From the IMG/VR virus record IMGVR_UViG_3300036045_000021, positions 1-48,436 of that record: a stretch of DNA of 48,436 nucleotides. The stretch is one strand, 5' to 3'. Position 1 is the stretch's first letter; each line of letters starts with the position of its first letter. This document shows positions 15,103 through 23,327 of the stretch, one piece after another. The notes under the pieces are model-generated. The model saw nothing but the letters and a program-made list of their open reading frames with translations. It was not told the origin of the DNA and made no database searches. This stretch comes from a virus. Both the position numbers and the translations under genes were made by a program.

Positions 15103-17762
15103 CGGCCACCCAAGCCCTGGCTGAGCTCACCGAGCTCGACCGCTTCCTGGTGTCTGCGGCGCATCGCCAACAGCTGGGCGTGCATATCTGCCTGGCCGAG
15201 CAGCCCGAGACCGTGAACGGCTCGCCCGAGGACCTGGTGGTTACGGCCGTCGCAGACGGGGCCCTCATCACGGGCGGCTGGGCCGACGAGCTCGTCGCGG
15301 CGCTCGAAGGCAAGGACAGTATCGCTGAGATCAGTCTCGCCATCCGGCGCGCCGGCGATGCTTTTGACCTCGAGCCGTTTGCGCGGCTGGCCGAGGAGCA
15401 GATCCTGAGAGGGCTCATGCTCGGTGCGCTGGACTCGCAATGGGAGCGGGAGAACGATCTAGAGGTCGCGCCAGCGCGCTTCCGCGACGAGGGCAAAGCG
15501 CCGGCTGTTTACGCACCGTTCACGCGCGCGATCGAAGTGTTCGAGCAAAAGCAGGTTCTCAGCCCGCTCGCCTTCGGAAAGCTGCAGGAGGCGGCGAAGC
15601 AGAAGGCTTTCACGGTCGCGGGGCTCGCCAAGCAGGAGCTACTCGCCGCCGCGCACGCTGAGCTGCTGAAGCGCATCCGTGAGGGGCAGAAGCTCGAAGG
15701 CGGCCCGAACCTGCGCGACTTCAAGCGCTTCGCCAAGGAGCGGCTCGAGAGCGCGGGCTGGACGCCGGCAAACAAGAGCCACGTAGAAACGATCTACCGA
15801 ACCCAAATCGTCGGCGCCTACCAGGGCGGCCGAGTGCTCGAGATGAGCCAGCCTAGCGTGCTGGCGGCGATGCCGTTCTGGCAGATTCGTGGCGTGACCG
15901 ATGCTCGGCAGCGCGCGACGCATCGCAAAGCGCACGGAATCGTGCTGCCGGCGAACCACCCGTTTTGGCGCACGGCCTATCCGCCTTTTGGTTTCGCGTG
16001 TCGCTGTAAAGCGGTAGCGCGAACAGCATCCTATCTCAAAAATAACGCCATCACCCCGGGACCGGTCCCGACCGGCCTCCCCGATCCCGGCTTCGAGAGC
16101 GGGACTCGCGCGCTGATCCAGGTACCGCCGCAGCTGCTGCAAAGGCCCGCCGCGAACGTACCGGTACCGGTACCAGTGCCGGCGCCACCCGCCCTGGCGC
16201 CGGTCGTTCGACTTCCGGCTTCGCTCCCGCCGCCGCCTCCCGCGCCGCCGCCACTGCCGCCGCCGCGGGTCCCCGTCCAGGAACTCGACGTGCTGGCGAA
16301 GAAGGTCGCCGAGGCCACCGGCTCGAACCCCGGAGGGGTGTACGTCGGCTCGGACGGTGTGAAGCGCTACGTGAAGTTCTACGAGGACAGCGCGCAGGCT
16401 GCCGGCGAGCATCTGGCCAACAGCATCTACCGGGACCTCGGCCTGGCGGGGCCCGAGAGCGTTCTGTTCGTGCACGAAGGCAAGCTTGCTTACGCGAGCG
16501 AGATCTTGCCGGAGGTCAAGACGCTCGGCTCCAAGCTCACTCCAGAACTCGCCAAGAAAGCACTCGACGGATTCGCGGCCGACGTGCTGATGGCCAACTG
16601 GGATGCCGCCGGCCTCGTCCTCGACAATATGCTGGTCGATGCGAAGGGGCGCATCATCCGCATCGACAACGGCGCCGCGTTTCTGACCCGCGCCCAGGGC
16701 GCCCGCAAGCCACTCGAGCTGCTCGGGCGAGTGACGGAGTGGGATACGTTCTTCTCGGTCGCCAAAAACCCAGGCTATGCGCGGCTCGCTGCGGAGGCTG
16801 GTATCACCGGCCCGGCAGGCCTAGCGGCAAGCATCAAGCGCGGCGTGACCAAGATCGAAAAGCTGCGCGACGCGTCCGGCGGCTGGCGCGCGTACGTCCA
16901 GGCGCGTGCGCAGGGCCTGAGCATCGCGGACCGCGAGCAGATCATCGGCATGCTCGAGGCGCGCACGACGTTCCTGCGGCGCAAGGTCGCCGAGCTCGAG
17001 TCGGCTGCGGTCAGGCCCCGGACTCGCAAGATCGCGAAGCTCGAGGCGGCGCCGCTGCCGAAGGAACGAGAGCGCGCCGTAGTAGACCTGGACCACGGCG
17101 AATACCAGAGAAAGGCGGCCGAGAAGCTACAGCTCCTCACCGACCGAGAGCGCGTCGCCATCACCGAGTATACGGGAGGCGACTATTCGCGGATACGCGA
17201 CGCGCAGTTTCTCACTCCTGAGCAGTGGCAGGACAAATGGAGCAGAGAGCTCAAACGAGCGCTCGCGCCGGAAGAGTATTTCCAGGCCCGCTTGACCGCC
17301 GACCAGATCGAGCAGAGCTTCACCAAACTGGCCGGCGCCGTAGGTGTCGAGGCGCAGGTAACCGAGGTGTTCCGCGGCATGAGACTGCCCGCCGAGATGG
17401 TCGAGGAGCTCATTAATGCCCGCGTCGTGGAGTGGCAGGCCATGACGAGTTCGAGCTGGAACCCCAGCGTCGCGGAGGACTTCAGTCGCCCCTACAGCTC
17501 AGACCAGGTCGGCGTGGTGTTCGTCATGCGGACCATGGGCAGCAAGACGGCGGGCCGGCGCATGGCAATCGAGCCCGTCTCTGCCGTGCATGGCGAAGGG
17601 GAGGTGCTGCTGCAACGGGGCACCCAGTATCGCATCGTCGACGTCAAAGCCGACAGCGACGCTGAGCGCGTGCTGAGCAACGGTCAGCGCCGCGTGATTA
17701 TCTACTGCGAAGAGCTAGCGCCTGGCAGCCGTCTGCCCGAGACCGTCAAACTCGCGGCGTGA
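15099..17762 (+). CDS. MuF minor head protein fused to kinase-like and ADP-ribosyltransferase domains
   Basis: An 887-residue three-part protein. Residues ~1-305 are the Mu F/SPP1 gp7-like minor head protein, with the conserved end around THRKAHGIVLP, HPFWRTAYPPFGFACRC. A Pro-rich linker follows (~345-400). Residues ~405-560 look like a HipA/PI3-4-kinase-like fold: VYVGSDGVKRYVKF with Lys426, LDNMLVD (D509, N510) and RIDNGAA (D523). The C-terminus (~690-870) is an ADP-ribosyltransferase with the R-S-E triad: FRGM (R759), TSSSW (784-786) and EGEVLLQRG (E833, E835, the ExE motif). MuF proteins enter the cell or sit in the capsid with DNA, and MuF-toxin fusions are a known polymorphic toxin class. 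Targets unknown. Confidence 0.9.
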   Translation: MTATQALAELTELDRFLVSAAHRQQLGVHICLAEQPETVNGSPEDLVVTAVADGALITGGWADELVAALEGKDSIAEISLAIRRAGDAFDLEPFARLAEEQILRGLMLGALDSQWERENDLEVAPARFRDEGKAPAVYAPFTRAIEVFEQKQVLSPLAFGKLQEAAKQKAFTVAGLAKQELLAAAHAELLKRIREGQKLEGGPNLRDFKRFAKERLESAGWTPANKSHVETIYRTQIVGAYQGGRVLEMSQPSVLAAMPFWQIRGVTDARQRATHRKAHGIVLPANHPFWRTAYPPFGFACRCKAVARTASYLKNNAITPGPVPTGLPDPGFESGTRALIQVPPQLLQRPAANVPVPVPVPAPPALAPVVRLPASLPPPPPAPPPLPPPRVPVQELDVLAKKVAEATGSNPGGVYVGSDGVKRYVKFYEDSAQAAGEHLANSIYRDLGLAGPESVLFVHEGKLAYASEILPEVKTLGSKLTPELAKKALDGFAADVLMANWDAAGLVLDNMLVDAKGRIIRIDNGAAFLTRAQGARKPLELLGRVTEWDTFFSVAKNPGYARLAAEAGITGPAGLAASIKRGVTKIEKLRDASGGWRAYVQARAQGLSIADREQIIGMLEARTTFLRRKVAELESAAVRPRTRKIAKLEAAPLPKERERAVVDLDHGEYQRKAAEKLQLLTDRERVAITEYTGGDYSRIRDAQFLTPEQWQDKWSRELKRALAPEEYFQARLTADQIEQSFTKLAGAVGVEAQVTEVFRGMRLPAEMVEELINARVVEWQAMTSSSWNPSVAEDFSRPYSSDQVGVVFVMRTMGSKTAGRRMAIEPVSAVHGEGEVLLQRGTQYRIVDVKADSDAERVLSNGQRRVIIYCEELAPGSRLPETVKLAA

Positions 17763-18077
17763 CTGCAGCAGCAGAAGGTCCTGCCACACGTCGTGATACA
17801 CCGTGGCGCGCACTGCCCCCTGCTGCTCGGCGACGGCATTCTTGAAATTGTCGTAGTCGACCCCGTCGACCGCCTCGGTCATGACCGTCGCAAAGTCGAG
17901 CCGGTCCACCTCTACCCGGTAGGGGTAATCCGCATTCGGCGTGTGCTGCAGCGGCTCGACCAGCCTGCGCGCCAAGGCTTCGACGTCGGCCCTGACACGT
18001 CCTCGGACCAGCAGGCGGTCGGGCTTGCCGCGGTGCTGCACGACTGAAAAGAAACCGAACGTCGTGAACACCCACAT
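17715..18077 (-). CDS. Small conserved hypothetical protein, possible immunity/cargo gene
   Basis: A 120-residue reverse-strand protein resembling a recurring family of short proteins that begin with MWVFTTFGFFSVVQ and end with ATVYHDVW, with a middle DYPYRVEVDRLDFA and DNFKNAVAEQQG. The biochemical role of that family is not known to me. Its start overlaps the upstream gene stop by one base (TGATG), and its 3' end overlaps the 3' end of the MuF-ADP-ribosyltransferase gene by 48 bases. That convergent position beside a toxin domain raises the possibility of an immunity factor, but there is no direct sequence evidence. Confidence 0.75.
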   Translation of the reverse strand: MWVFTTFGFFSVVQHRGKPDRLLVRGRVRADVEALARRLVEPLQHTPNADYPYRVEVDRLDFATVMTEAVDGVDYDNFKNAVAEQQGAVRATVYHDVWQDLLLLQSRREFDGLGQTAARR

Positions 18078-18283
18078 CAGAACACCCGCGCGACGCCGTC
18101 TTCACCCACCGATACCTCATCGGAGATGAACCGGAAGGGGCGCACCTGCAAACCGGTGTCGTAGGTCACCAGGATCTGAGCGGCATCGACGTGAGGGTCG
18201 GCCGCCAGCCGCTCCACCTCCGCCCTCGTGGAAAGGTACTGTTTGCCGCCATACTCGACAGCTACGATCTTGCGCTGGGCCAT
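18077..18283 (-). CDS. Small hypothetical protein coupled to the 120-residue gene
   Basis: This 68-residue product (start MAQRKIVAVEYGGKQYLSTRA) is a mixed strand/helix protein. It is the first gene of a two-gene reverse-strand unit and is coupled to the next gene by TGATG. The Lys-Tyr-Gly rich first strands followed by an ERLAADPHVDAAQILVTYDTG segment look like a compact alpha/beta fold. No family is recognised. The forward-strand protease gene starts about 60 bases away, so the two units are divergent across 18284-18346. Confidence 0.6.
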   Translation of the reverse strand: MAQRKIVAVEYGGKQYLSTRAEVERLAADPHVDAAQILVTYDTGLQVRPFRFISDEVSVGEDGVARVF

Positions 18284-18346
18284 CCATCTAGCGTGCGGCG
18301 GACGGCGCGAGGGGTCAAGCGCATTGAGTGCCGCCAAGCTCCGGCC

Positions 18347-19942
18347 GTGGCAGCGAAGCTTTCTAAGCCCAAAAACCCGCGCCGCCTGACTCGCTTCGGC
18401 GCCCCCATTCGCCTGACCTCCGAGGTTTCCGACAGCGACGAGCCGGTCTGGATCCAGATCGCCTACGAGGGGACATGGAGCGGGCACCCCAGCGGCGAGA
18501 AGGTGGAGTTCGACCGCAAGGTGTTCTCCCAGATCATCGAGAACTTCCGGGCTCACCCCTGGTACCACAAGGGCGAGGACGGAGTCGGCGACAAGCCCGT
18601 CATCCCGTACGACTACGAACACGCGAGCGAGATGGCGCCCACCGAGGGAAGTATCCCAGCGACGGGCGCGCCGGCGCCGGCGTGGGCGCTGGAGCTGGAG
18701 CTGCGCGATGGCGACGCCGGCAAGCTCGAGTTGTGGGCACTCACCCAGCTGAGTTCGCAAGCGCGTGAACAGATTCGAGCAGGTGGTTACCTGAGCACGT
18801 CGGTCGCGGTCTGGATGAACGCCAAGGACAACGTCTCGGGCAAACCGATCGGGGCGCTGCTCACGAGCATCGCGTTCACGAACCACCCCTTCGTCAAGGG
18901 GATGGCGCCGATCGCTGCCTCGATGGGCGTGTATGGCAAGGCGGAGACTCCGGAGGAGTTCATCGTCGGGCTGCGCGACCTGCTCGGTTTGCCGTCGGAC
19001 GCCGACGTCGCCGCGGTCACGCTCGAGCTCGAGGCGCTGCGTGTGGCGGTGAGTGAGGGCTTCGCGACAGCTGCATGTCCCGAGGGCTACGGGTGGCTCG
19101 TCAACAGCATGCGCTGTCTGCTCGGGCTCAGAGTGCTGGCCACCACAGATGAAATCTTCGCTTCGGCGGGTCAGGCGCTCGGTACTAGCGCAAACCCCAC
19201 CGCATCCGCGCCACAGCCGGCGCCCGAGGAAGCACCCATGACCGCACCTGCGATCAACACGCTCGCTCAGAAACTAGCCGACCTGTTCAACTGCCGCGAC
19301 GCTGAGCCGTTGCTCCTGGCGGCGGCGGAGAAGGCGAAGCAGAAGGGCGACACGCTCGACCAGTTGATCGGACTGTTCGAGTCCGACGACATGGCGTCGC
19401 TGCTCGGAGACGCGGCCAAGGTGATCGAGAAGGCCAAGCGGGCCGATGAGTACCTGGCTGGTCTGACCTCGGTGCGTGACCGGCTCAGCGCGGCCGAGAA
19501 GAAAGAGGCCGAGTCCGAGGTCGAGCAGGTGGCGGCGTCGATGGGCCTCACCGGCGACACGCTCGAGAAAGTCAAGTCGCTGCTGCTCACCGAGCGACTC
19601 GCATGCGATGTCGATGACAGCGCGAAGCGTGAAGAGAAGCTCGTCGCCTTCCGCGCCAAGTACCCGTCGCCCAGGATCGACCCGAGCAAGACGCTGCTGA
19701 CGCAGCCGCTCGTCGCCGGTCGCAACGGAGTGCAGCTCATCGCTGCAGCGCCAGCGGCCGCGCCGCAGGCGGGACAGGCTGGCGAGCACGTCACGCTGTT
19801 CGCGGCGTATCCAGGCCGCAATGACGTGGAGAAGGCGCAGGCCTATCTCTGTGACAAGCAGCCAGGGTTTCGGCTGAACGACCGCGCGACGCAGGTGCGT
19901 CTCGCAGGCAAATTCGTACGCACCGGCACCATCGCCGCCTGA
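18347..19942 (+). CDS. Mu I-like prohead protease with C-terminal scaffold
   Basis: About 531 residues. The N-terminal ~230 residues fit the Mu gpI-type maturation protease: WIQIAYEGTWSGHPSG, a conserved YDYEHASEMAP stretch (with the catalytic-type His), a GKLELWALTQLS strand, REQIRAGGYLSTSVAVW, and SIAFTNHPFVKGMAPIAAS. The C-terminal half is acidic and helical, as expected of an internal scaffold. GTG 18347 is the first in-frame start beyond the divergent gene; it has no good SD. The enzyme would cleave scaffold inside the prohead. A strong internal start at 19238 suggests a separately made scaffold. Next come the decoration and major capsid genes. Confidence 0.85.
   Translation: MAAKLSKPKNPRRLTRFGAPIRLTSEVSDSDEPVWIQIAYEGTWSGHPSGEKVEFDRKVFSQIIENFRAHPWYHKGEDGVGDKPVIPYDYEHASEMAPTEGSIPATGAPAPAWALELELRDGDAGKLELWALTQLSSQAREQIRAGGYLSTSVAVWMNAKDNVSGKPIGALLTSIAFTNHPFVKGMAPIAASMGVYGKAETPEEFIVGLRDLLGLPSDADVAAVTLELEALRVAVSEGFATAACPEGYGWLVNSMRCLLGLRVLATTDEIFASAGQALGTSANPTASAPQPAPEEAPMTAPAINTLAQKLADLFNCRDAEPLLLAAAEKAKQKGDTLDQLIGLFESDDMASLLGDAAKVIEKAKRADEYLAGLTSVRDRLSAAEKKEAESEVEQVAASMGLTGDTLEKVKSLLLTERLACDVDDSAKREEKLVAFRAKYPSPRIDPSKTLLTQPLVAGRNGVQLIAAAPAAAPQAGQAGEHVTLFAAYPGRNDVEKAQAYLCDKQPGFRLNDRATQVRLAGKFVRTGTIAA
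19238..19942 (+). CDS. Nested in-frame scaffold protein
   Basis: ATG 19238 lies in the frame of the protease gene, with GAGGAAG starting 12 bases upstream, and would give a 234-residue protein beginning MTAPAINTLAQKLADLF. It is acidic, Ala/Glu/Lys-rich and helical over ~150 residues, like capsid scaffolds. Nested scaffold starts within protease genes are established for lambda C/Nu3 and Mu I/Z. The product itself is predicted from the start signal and position. Confidence 0.55.
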   Translation: MTAPAINTLAQKLADLFNCRDAEPLLLAAAEKAKQKGDTLDQLIGLFESDDMASLLGDAAKVIEKAKRADEYLAGLTSVRDRLSAAEKKEAESEVEQVAASMGLTGDTLEKVKSLLLTERLACDVDDSAKREEKLVAFRAKYPSPRIDPSKTLLTQPLVAGRNGVQLIAAAPAAAPQAGQAGEHVTLFAAYPGRNDVEKAQAYLCDKQPGFRLNDRATQVRLAGKFVRTGTIAA

Positions 19943-19954
19943 GGGAAATAGAGA

Positions 19955-20347
19955 ATGGCAATCATACAAGGCGAAGTTACTCAGCCTAACTGGCACCGTA
20001 CGGCAAAGAACGTCTCTGCGGCAGTGATCGTCAAAAACGTCGTCGTCAAACGCGGCGCTGCTCGTGATGAGGCTCTGCTGCCGGCCGCGGTGACTGATCA
20101 GCCGTGGGGCGTCACGACTGAGGATTTGCCGATCGGTGGCACGCGTTCGATCCAGGTCGAGGGTGTGGCGCTCATCAAGGTGAGTGCGGCGATCGCAATT
20201 CACGCTCGGGTGCAGGCCGGTACTGACGGCCGCATCGCGACGGCGGCCACTAACAGTGCGATCGTCGGTCAGGCGCTGGCCGCCGCAGCGGCGGCTGACG
20301 ACATTATTCCGGTCGAGCTCTGGAAGGGCCGATTCATCGAACCGTGA
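19955..20347 (+). CDS. Capsid decoration/stabilisation protein (DUF2190-like)
   Basis: A 130-residue, strand-rich protein between the protease/scaffold and the major capsid gene, where capsid cement proteins usually lie. The Ala/Val/Gly-rich pattern with VTDQPWGVTTED, IQVEGVALIKVSA and GRIATAATNSAIVGQALAAAAA matches DUF2190-type head decoration proteins. GAGGG precedes ATG with suitable spacing. It probably binds to and stiffens the mature capsid. Confidence 0.75.
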   Translation: MAIIQGEVTQPNWHRTAKNVSAAVIVKNVVVKRGAARDEALLPAAVTDQPWGVTTEDLPIGGTRSIQVEGVALIKVSAAIAIHARVQAGTDGRIATAATNSAIVGQALAAAAAADDIIPVELWKGRFIEP

Positions 20348-20369
20348 TTGAGGGAAAGACACCACTACC

Positions 20370-21482
20370 ATGAGTCAACCTCCCCGCTCCCCAAACCTCC
20401 CGCTCGACACCCGATCCAGTCAGGACGGCGCCCCGCCAGGGCACCGCTACTTCACGCTCGCCGAGGACGTGGACGGTGTCGGTCGGGCCGGCACCCGAAT
20501 CCTCATGGCGGTGACGCCTGCCGAGGTAGGCGACCAAGCGCGAGAACTAGACACCTATCTCGCCGGGTTCTCGCCCTATGCCTTTTGCGCCGACCTGCTG
20601 TCGCCGGTCGTGCTGGTGGACAAGGAAAAAGGCAAGCGCCGAGACTTCAGCATGGAGAACATGTTCGAGGTCGTACCGACCGAGGTCGGTCGCAACGGCG
20701 CGATCAAGGAGATCAGTCACGCTTCGGCGACGACTGACTATCAGACCTTCGAGCACGGTCTGGCGAGCTACATCCCGTGGGGAGCGCAGAACGAAGCCGT
20801 GGAGCTCTACGACGTGCGCGCCGCCTCCGGCGAGATGTGCATGGTCAAGCTCGACCTGTCGCGCGAAGTGCGCGTGTTCGCGCACGCAACCACGCTGACC
20901 AACTGGGCCTCGACGAACCGGACGACGCTCGGCAGCACGGCCAAGTGGGACAACGGCTCGGCGAAGAACCCGCGCGCCGACCTGCACGCTCGCATCACTG
21001 CGAGTTCGCAGCCGGTGACGGACATCTTCATGAATCCGGACGTCGCGTTCTGGTTCTTGGGCGACACCGAGGTGCGCGCGTACCTGAAGCAGATGATGGG
21101 CGACAACGCGCTGCCTCCGGACGTTGCTCGCAGTGCCGATACTCAGGGCTACATGAAGCTGAGCATCGAGGGCTTCCCGCCAATTCACATCTGCCCAGCG
21201 AAGCGCATCCCCGCGGCCGGCGGCGCCCTCACCTACGTGCTGGGAGATGATGTCATTTTGACCTGCAATCCTCCTGGCGGTCTGCCGCGAGACGGTAAGC
21301 GCCTAATGACCTTCACGACCTTCCGCGCCAAGGGGCGTAGCGGCGTGGGTGTCACCACGAACGAGTACATCCCGCAAGGCCGCGGCATCAACGGCGGAAC
21401 GATGTTCGAGGTGGGTTACGGCGAAACCCATTTCATCACCAACAACACGGCAGGCGGTCTAATCAAAGACGTCCTGTCCTGA
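20370..21482 (+). CDS. Major capsid protein
   Basis: A 370-residue shell protein. Features of HK97-fold phage capsid proteins: a flexible N-terminal arm, a central region with SPVVLVDKEKGKRRDFSMENMFEVVPTEVG, a long helix, and a C-terminal domain with GFPPIHICPAKRIPA and a FEVGYGETHFITNNTAGGLIKDVL end. The DYQTFEHGLASYIPWGAQNE segment fits the E-loop/arm region of Mu-like and related capsids. The arrangement protease, decoration, capsid supports it. It starts at ATG 20370, about 20 bases after the decoration gene, with GAGGGAAAG upstream. Confidence 0.88.
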   Translation: MSQPPRSPNLPLDTRSSQDGAPPGHRYFTLAEDVDGVGRAGTRILMAVTPAEVGDQARELDTYLAGFSPYAFCADLLSPVVLVDKEKGKRRDFSMENMFEVVPTEVGRNGAIKEISHASATTDYQTFEHGLASYIPWGAQNEAVELYDVRAASGEMCMVKLDLSREVRVFAHATTLTNWASTNRTTLGSTAKWDNGSAKNPRADLHARITASSQPVTDIFMNPDVAFWFLGDTEVRAYLKQMMGDNALPPDVARSADTQGYMKLSIEGFPPIHICPAKRIPAAGGALTYVLGDDVILTCNPPGGLPRDGKRLMTFTTFRAKGRSGVGVTTNEYIPQGRGINGGTMFEVGYGETHFITNNTAGGLIKDVLS

Positions 21483-21527
21483 GTCCTGAGCGGGTCGCCC
21501 GTGCCGTCATCAGCTACGTGATGGGGC

Positions 21528-22064
21528 ATGGGAAAGACCGCCAAGACCGAGACCGAGACCGAGACTACGAGCGACCAGCCGAACGAGCCGCCGGCTACCC
21601 GAGACGCGCCCCAGGCCAACGCCGAGGACGCGCGCATCGCGCAGCAGCGCGCCCGCGCTCTCGAGGACAGCAGCGCCGAGAAGGCGCAAAAGCTAGCTCT
21701 CGCAGAAGCCAAGGTCCACGGGCTGGAGGGTGAGCTAACGAAGGCACGGGAGCGGATTGCCGAGCTCGAGCAGCAAGTGGAGCAGCTCAGCGTCGATGTC
21801 GCCAAGGCCACGACTGCCGCCAAGAATGCAGGCGCGAAGATCGATGGGCTCCCTGAAGGAGCCGTGCAGCTGAACGAATCCGTCACCTTCTTCTGCGCTC
21901 ACACGCGCCAGAGGCTCAGCGTCAAGGCCCGGGATGTGCTGTTTGCGGCGAAGTCCGACGACGAGGTGGCGGACCTGCAGCGCCAGCTGGGCCAGCAGGC
22001 GACCGTGCACCGGGTGAGCCGGAAGGACCTCGAGCAGCTGTCGGCTGAAGGGTTCATCGGCTGA
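21528..22064 (+). CDS. Coiled-coil head-region protein
   Basis: This 178-residue protein has an acidic, Thr/Glu-rich N-terminus, a long heptad-patterned coiled coil (about residues 35-95, LEGELTKARERIAELEQQVEQL), and a C-terminal strand/helix domain (residues ~110-178). It follows the major capsid gene and precedes the DUF1320-like connector. Similar small proteins with a coil and a compact domain occur at this position in several Mu-like phages, but the function is unclear. A role in head completion is likely from position only. Confidence 0.65.
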   Translation: MGKTAKTETETETTSDQPNEPPATRDAPQANAEDARIAQQRARALEDSSAEKAQKLALAEAKVHGLEGELTKARERIAELEQQVEQLSVDVAKATTAAKNAGAKIDGLPEGAVQLNESVTFFCAHTRQRLSVKARDVLFAAKSDDEVADLQRQLGQQATVHRVSRKDLEQLSAEGFIG

Positions 22065-22071
22065 GGGGTTG

Positions 22072-22542
22072 ATGCCCGCACCAGCTCTCATCACCCGCGC
22101 AGATCTGGAGGAGCGATTCCCGCCGCAGCACGTGCGTGGTGTCTTTCGGGACGATGGCGCGAGCGAACCGGGCCCGCGACTCGCGGTGGCCTGCGCGGTA
22201 GCAACACGCCAGGCCGAGGCAGTCCTGCTGAAGGCCTGGTCGCTGGAGCAGATGGCGGGTCTGGTTGCCGAGGACGAGGCAATCAAAAGCGCGCTGTGCG
22301 ACCTGGCCATGGCCGAAGGCGTCAAGGGAAAGCCGGAGTGGATGGGCGAAGGGCGGCCCTACGCCACGCTGAGGAAGGACGCGCTGACGACGCTCGAAAT
22401 GCTCGCCAAGGCGGAGCTCAGAACGCGCGCCGAGCGAACCGTCGGCGCCAATCCTAACCGCCGCGGGAACGTTGGCAGCGGTGACTGCCGGGCCTTCACG
22501 TTCGCGCCGGCGCGCGACGGATCGCGGCGTGGTGGCTACTGA
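22072..22542 (+). CDS. Mu gp36-like head-completion protein (DUF1320)
   Basis: A 156-residue helical protein with a DUF1320-like start (ALITRADLEERFPPQHV) and a characteristic RLAVACAVATRQAEAVLLKAW helix, followed by ALCDLAMAEG. It corresponds to Mu gp36, a connector protein between the portal and neck. ATG 22072 follows GAGGGG closely. The C-terminal ~35 residues are a basic Gly/Arg-rich tail. It overlaps the next gene by one base (TGATG), the usual pairing with the gpG-like protein. Confidence 0.75.
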   Translation: MPAPALITRADLEERFPPQHVRGVFRDDGASEPGPRLAVACAVATRQAEAVLLKAWSLEQMAGLVAEDEAIKSALCDLAMAEGVKGKPEWMGEGRPYATLRKDALTTLEMLAKAELRTRAERTVGANPNRRGNVGSGDCRAFTFAPARDGSRRGGY

Positions 22543-22967
22543 TGGCGCTCTTCGAGATCCAGGCGGACACCAACCTCGAAGCGGTTCTACGCGACGTGCG
22601 AGGACGTGGGCAGAGCGTGGACAGGCTCTTGCCGACTGTCGCGGAAATGCTCGTGGGCGGGGTTCTGGACGTCATCGAAGCGGAAGGTCCAGGTTGGACG
22701 CCGCTTGCTGACTCGACGCTGCGTGCCCGGCGCAAAGCGGGGCGAGGAGCCAAAATCCTGCAGGACACTGGAGTGGCCGCGGCAACGATCGGGCAGGGCT
22801 TCGGCGCTGACTACGCTGAAGCTTTCGCGGGCGTTGACTACCTCGTCTACCACGCGAGTGCGGCGCCCAGGACGGTTATCCCGCGGCGTAACCCCTTCGA
22901 CCTCGGGCCGTTTGAGGGCCCGCTACTGAACGAGGTGGCGGAGCTGCTGCTGGAGCAGGTGCCCTAG
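22542..22967 (+). CDS. Mu gpG-like tail completion/virion morphogenesis protein
   Basis: A 141-residue protein matching Phage_tail_S/Mu gpG features: WTPLADSTLRARRKAGRGAK, the ILQDTG turn typical of the family, and a C-terminal YLVYHASAAP, VIPRRNPFDLG end. The family joins head to tail or completes the neck. It ends just before the reverse-strand operon at 23046, so the structural operon is interrupted here. Confidence 0.8.
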   Translation: MALFEIQADTNLEAVLRDVRGRGQSVDRLLPTVAEMLVGGVLDVIEAEGPGWTPLADSTLRARRKAGRGAKILQDTGVAAATIGQGFGADYAEAFAGVDYLVYHASAAPRTVIPRRNPFDLGPFEGPLLNEVAELLLEQVP

Positions 22968-22990
22968 CTTTCGCGCGCTCGCGCTGCGTA

Positions 22991-23024
22991 GCACCTGACG
23001 TGCGTCGGGCACATCGTCAGGCGC
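22991..23024. terminator. Stem-loop between forward structural operon and reverse operon
   Basis: CCTGACG (22994-23000) and CGTCAGG (23015-23021) form a perfect 7-bp stem, extended by two pairs past one mismatch, with a 14-nt loop. It lies between two convergent transcription units. There is no U-run, so it is a weak terminator candidate or a transcript-end stabiliser. Confidence 0.35.
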
Positions 23025-23045
23025 CGGTAGGCCGCGGCGAGGTTG

Positions 23046-23321
23046 TCATTGTGAGCGCTTTGCTGCTTCGCGTCGAGATGCGTCACGTGCTGCGTAGTAC
23101 TTCGCGTGCTCGCGGCACAGTGTAGCGAGGCCGCCGCCAACCATACGCTTGGCGACAGGTTTACCGCACACGACGCAGCGCTTTGCTCGCTTCAGCTTGG
23201 CCGTTCGTGCGCGGGCCGCTTTGCGATGCCGGTCGCCGCATTCCGCGCAACGGGACCGGCCCGGCTCGCGCTGAGCCGGGCAGTCCTTGCAGCGGGGGTC
23301 TTGAGGCGGTCGCTGGGCCAA
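23046..23321 (-). CDS. Small zinc-ribbon protein at the end of the reverse operon
   Basis: A 91-residue basic protein with several Cys pairs (CKDC, CAEC, CVVC and a C/H pair LCREH), suggesting two zinc-binding modules. It starts at TTG 23321 only 6 bases after the stop of the ParB-like gene, which makes it the last gene of the operon. Similar Cys-rich proteins are common next to phage DNA-modification or nuclease genes. A role in nucleic-acid contact is inferred. ATG alternatives give much shorter products. Confidence 0.6.
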   Translation of the reverse strand: MAQRPPQDPRCKDCPAQREPGRSRCAECGDRHRKAARARTAKLKRAKRCVVCGKPVAKRMVGGGLATLCREHAKYYAARDASRREAAKRSQ

Positions 23322-23327
23322 GGTGTC

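Noticed and set aside
17793-18047. 84-residue forward frame opposite the small reverse pair
   Set aside because: The reverse frame matches a recurring small protein family and is coupled to its neighbour; the forward one has no support.
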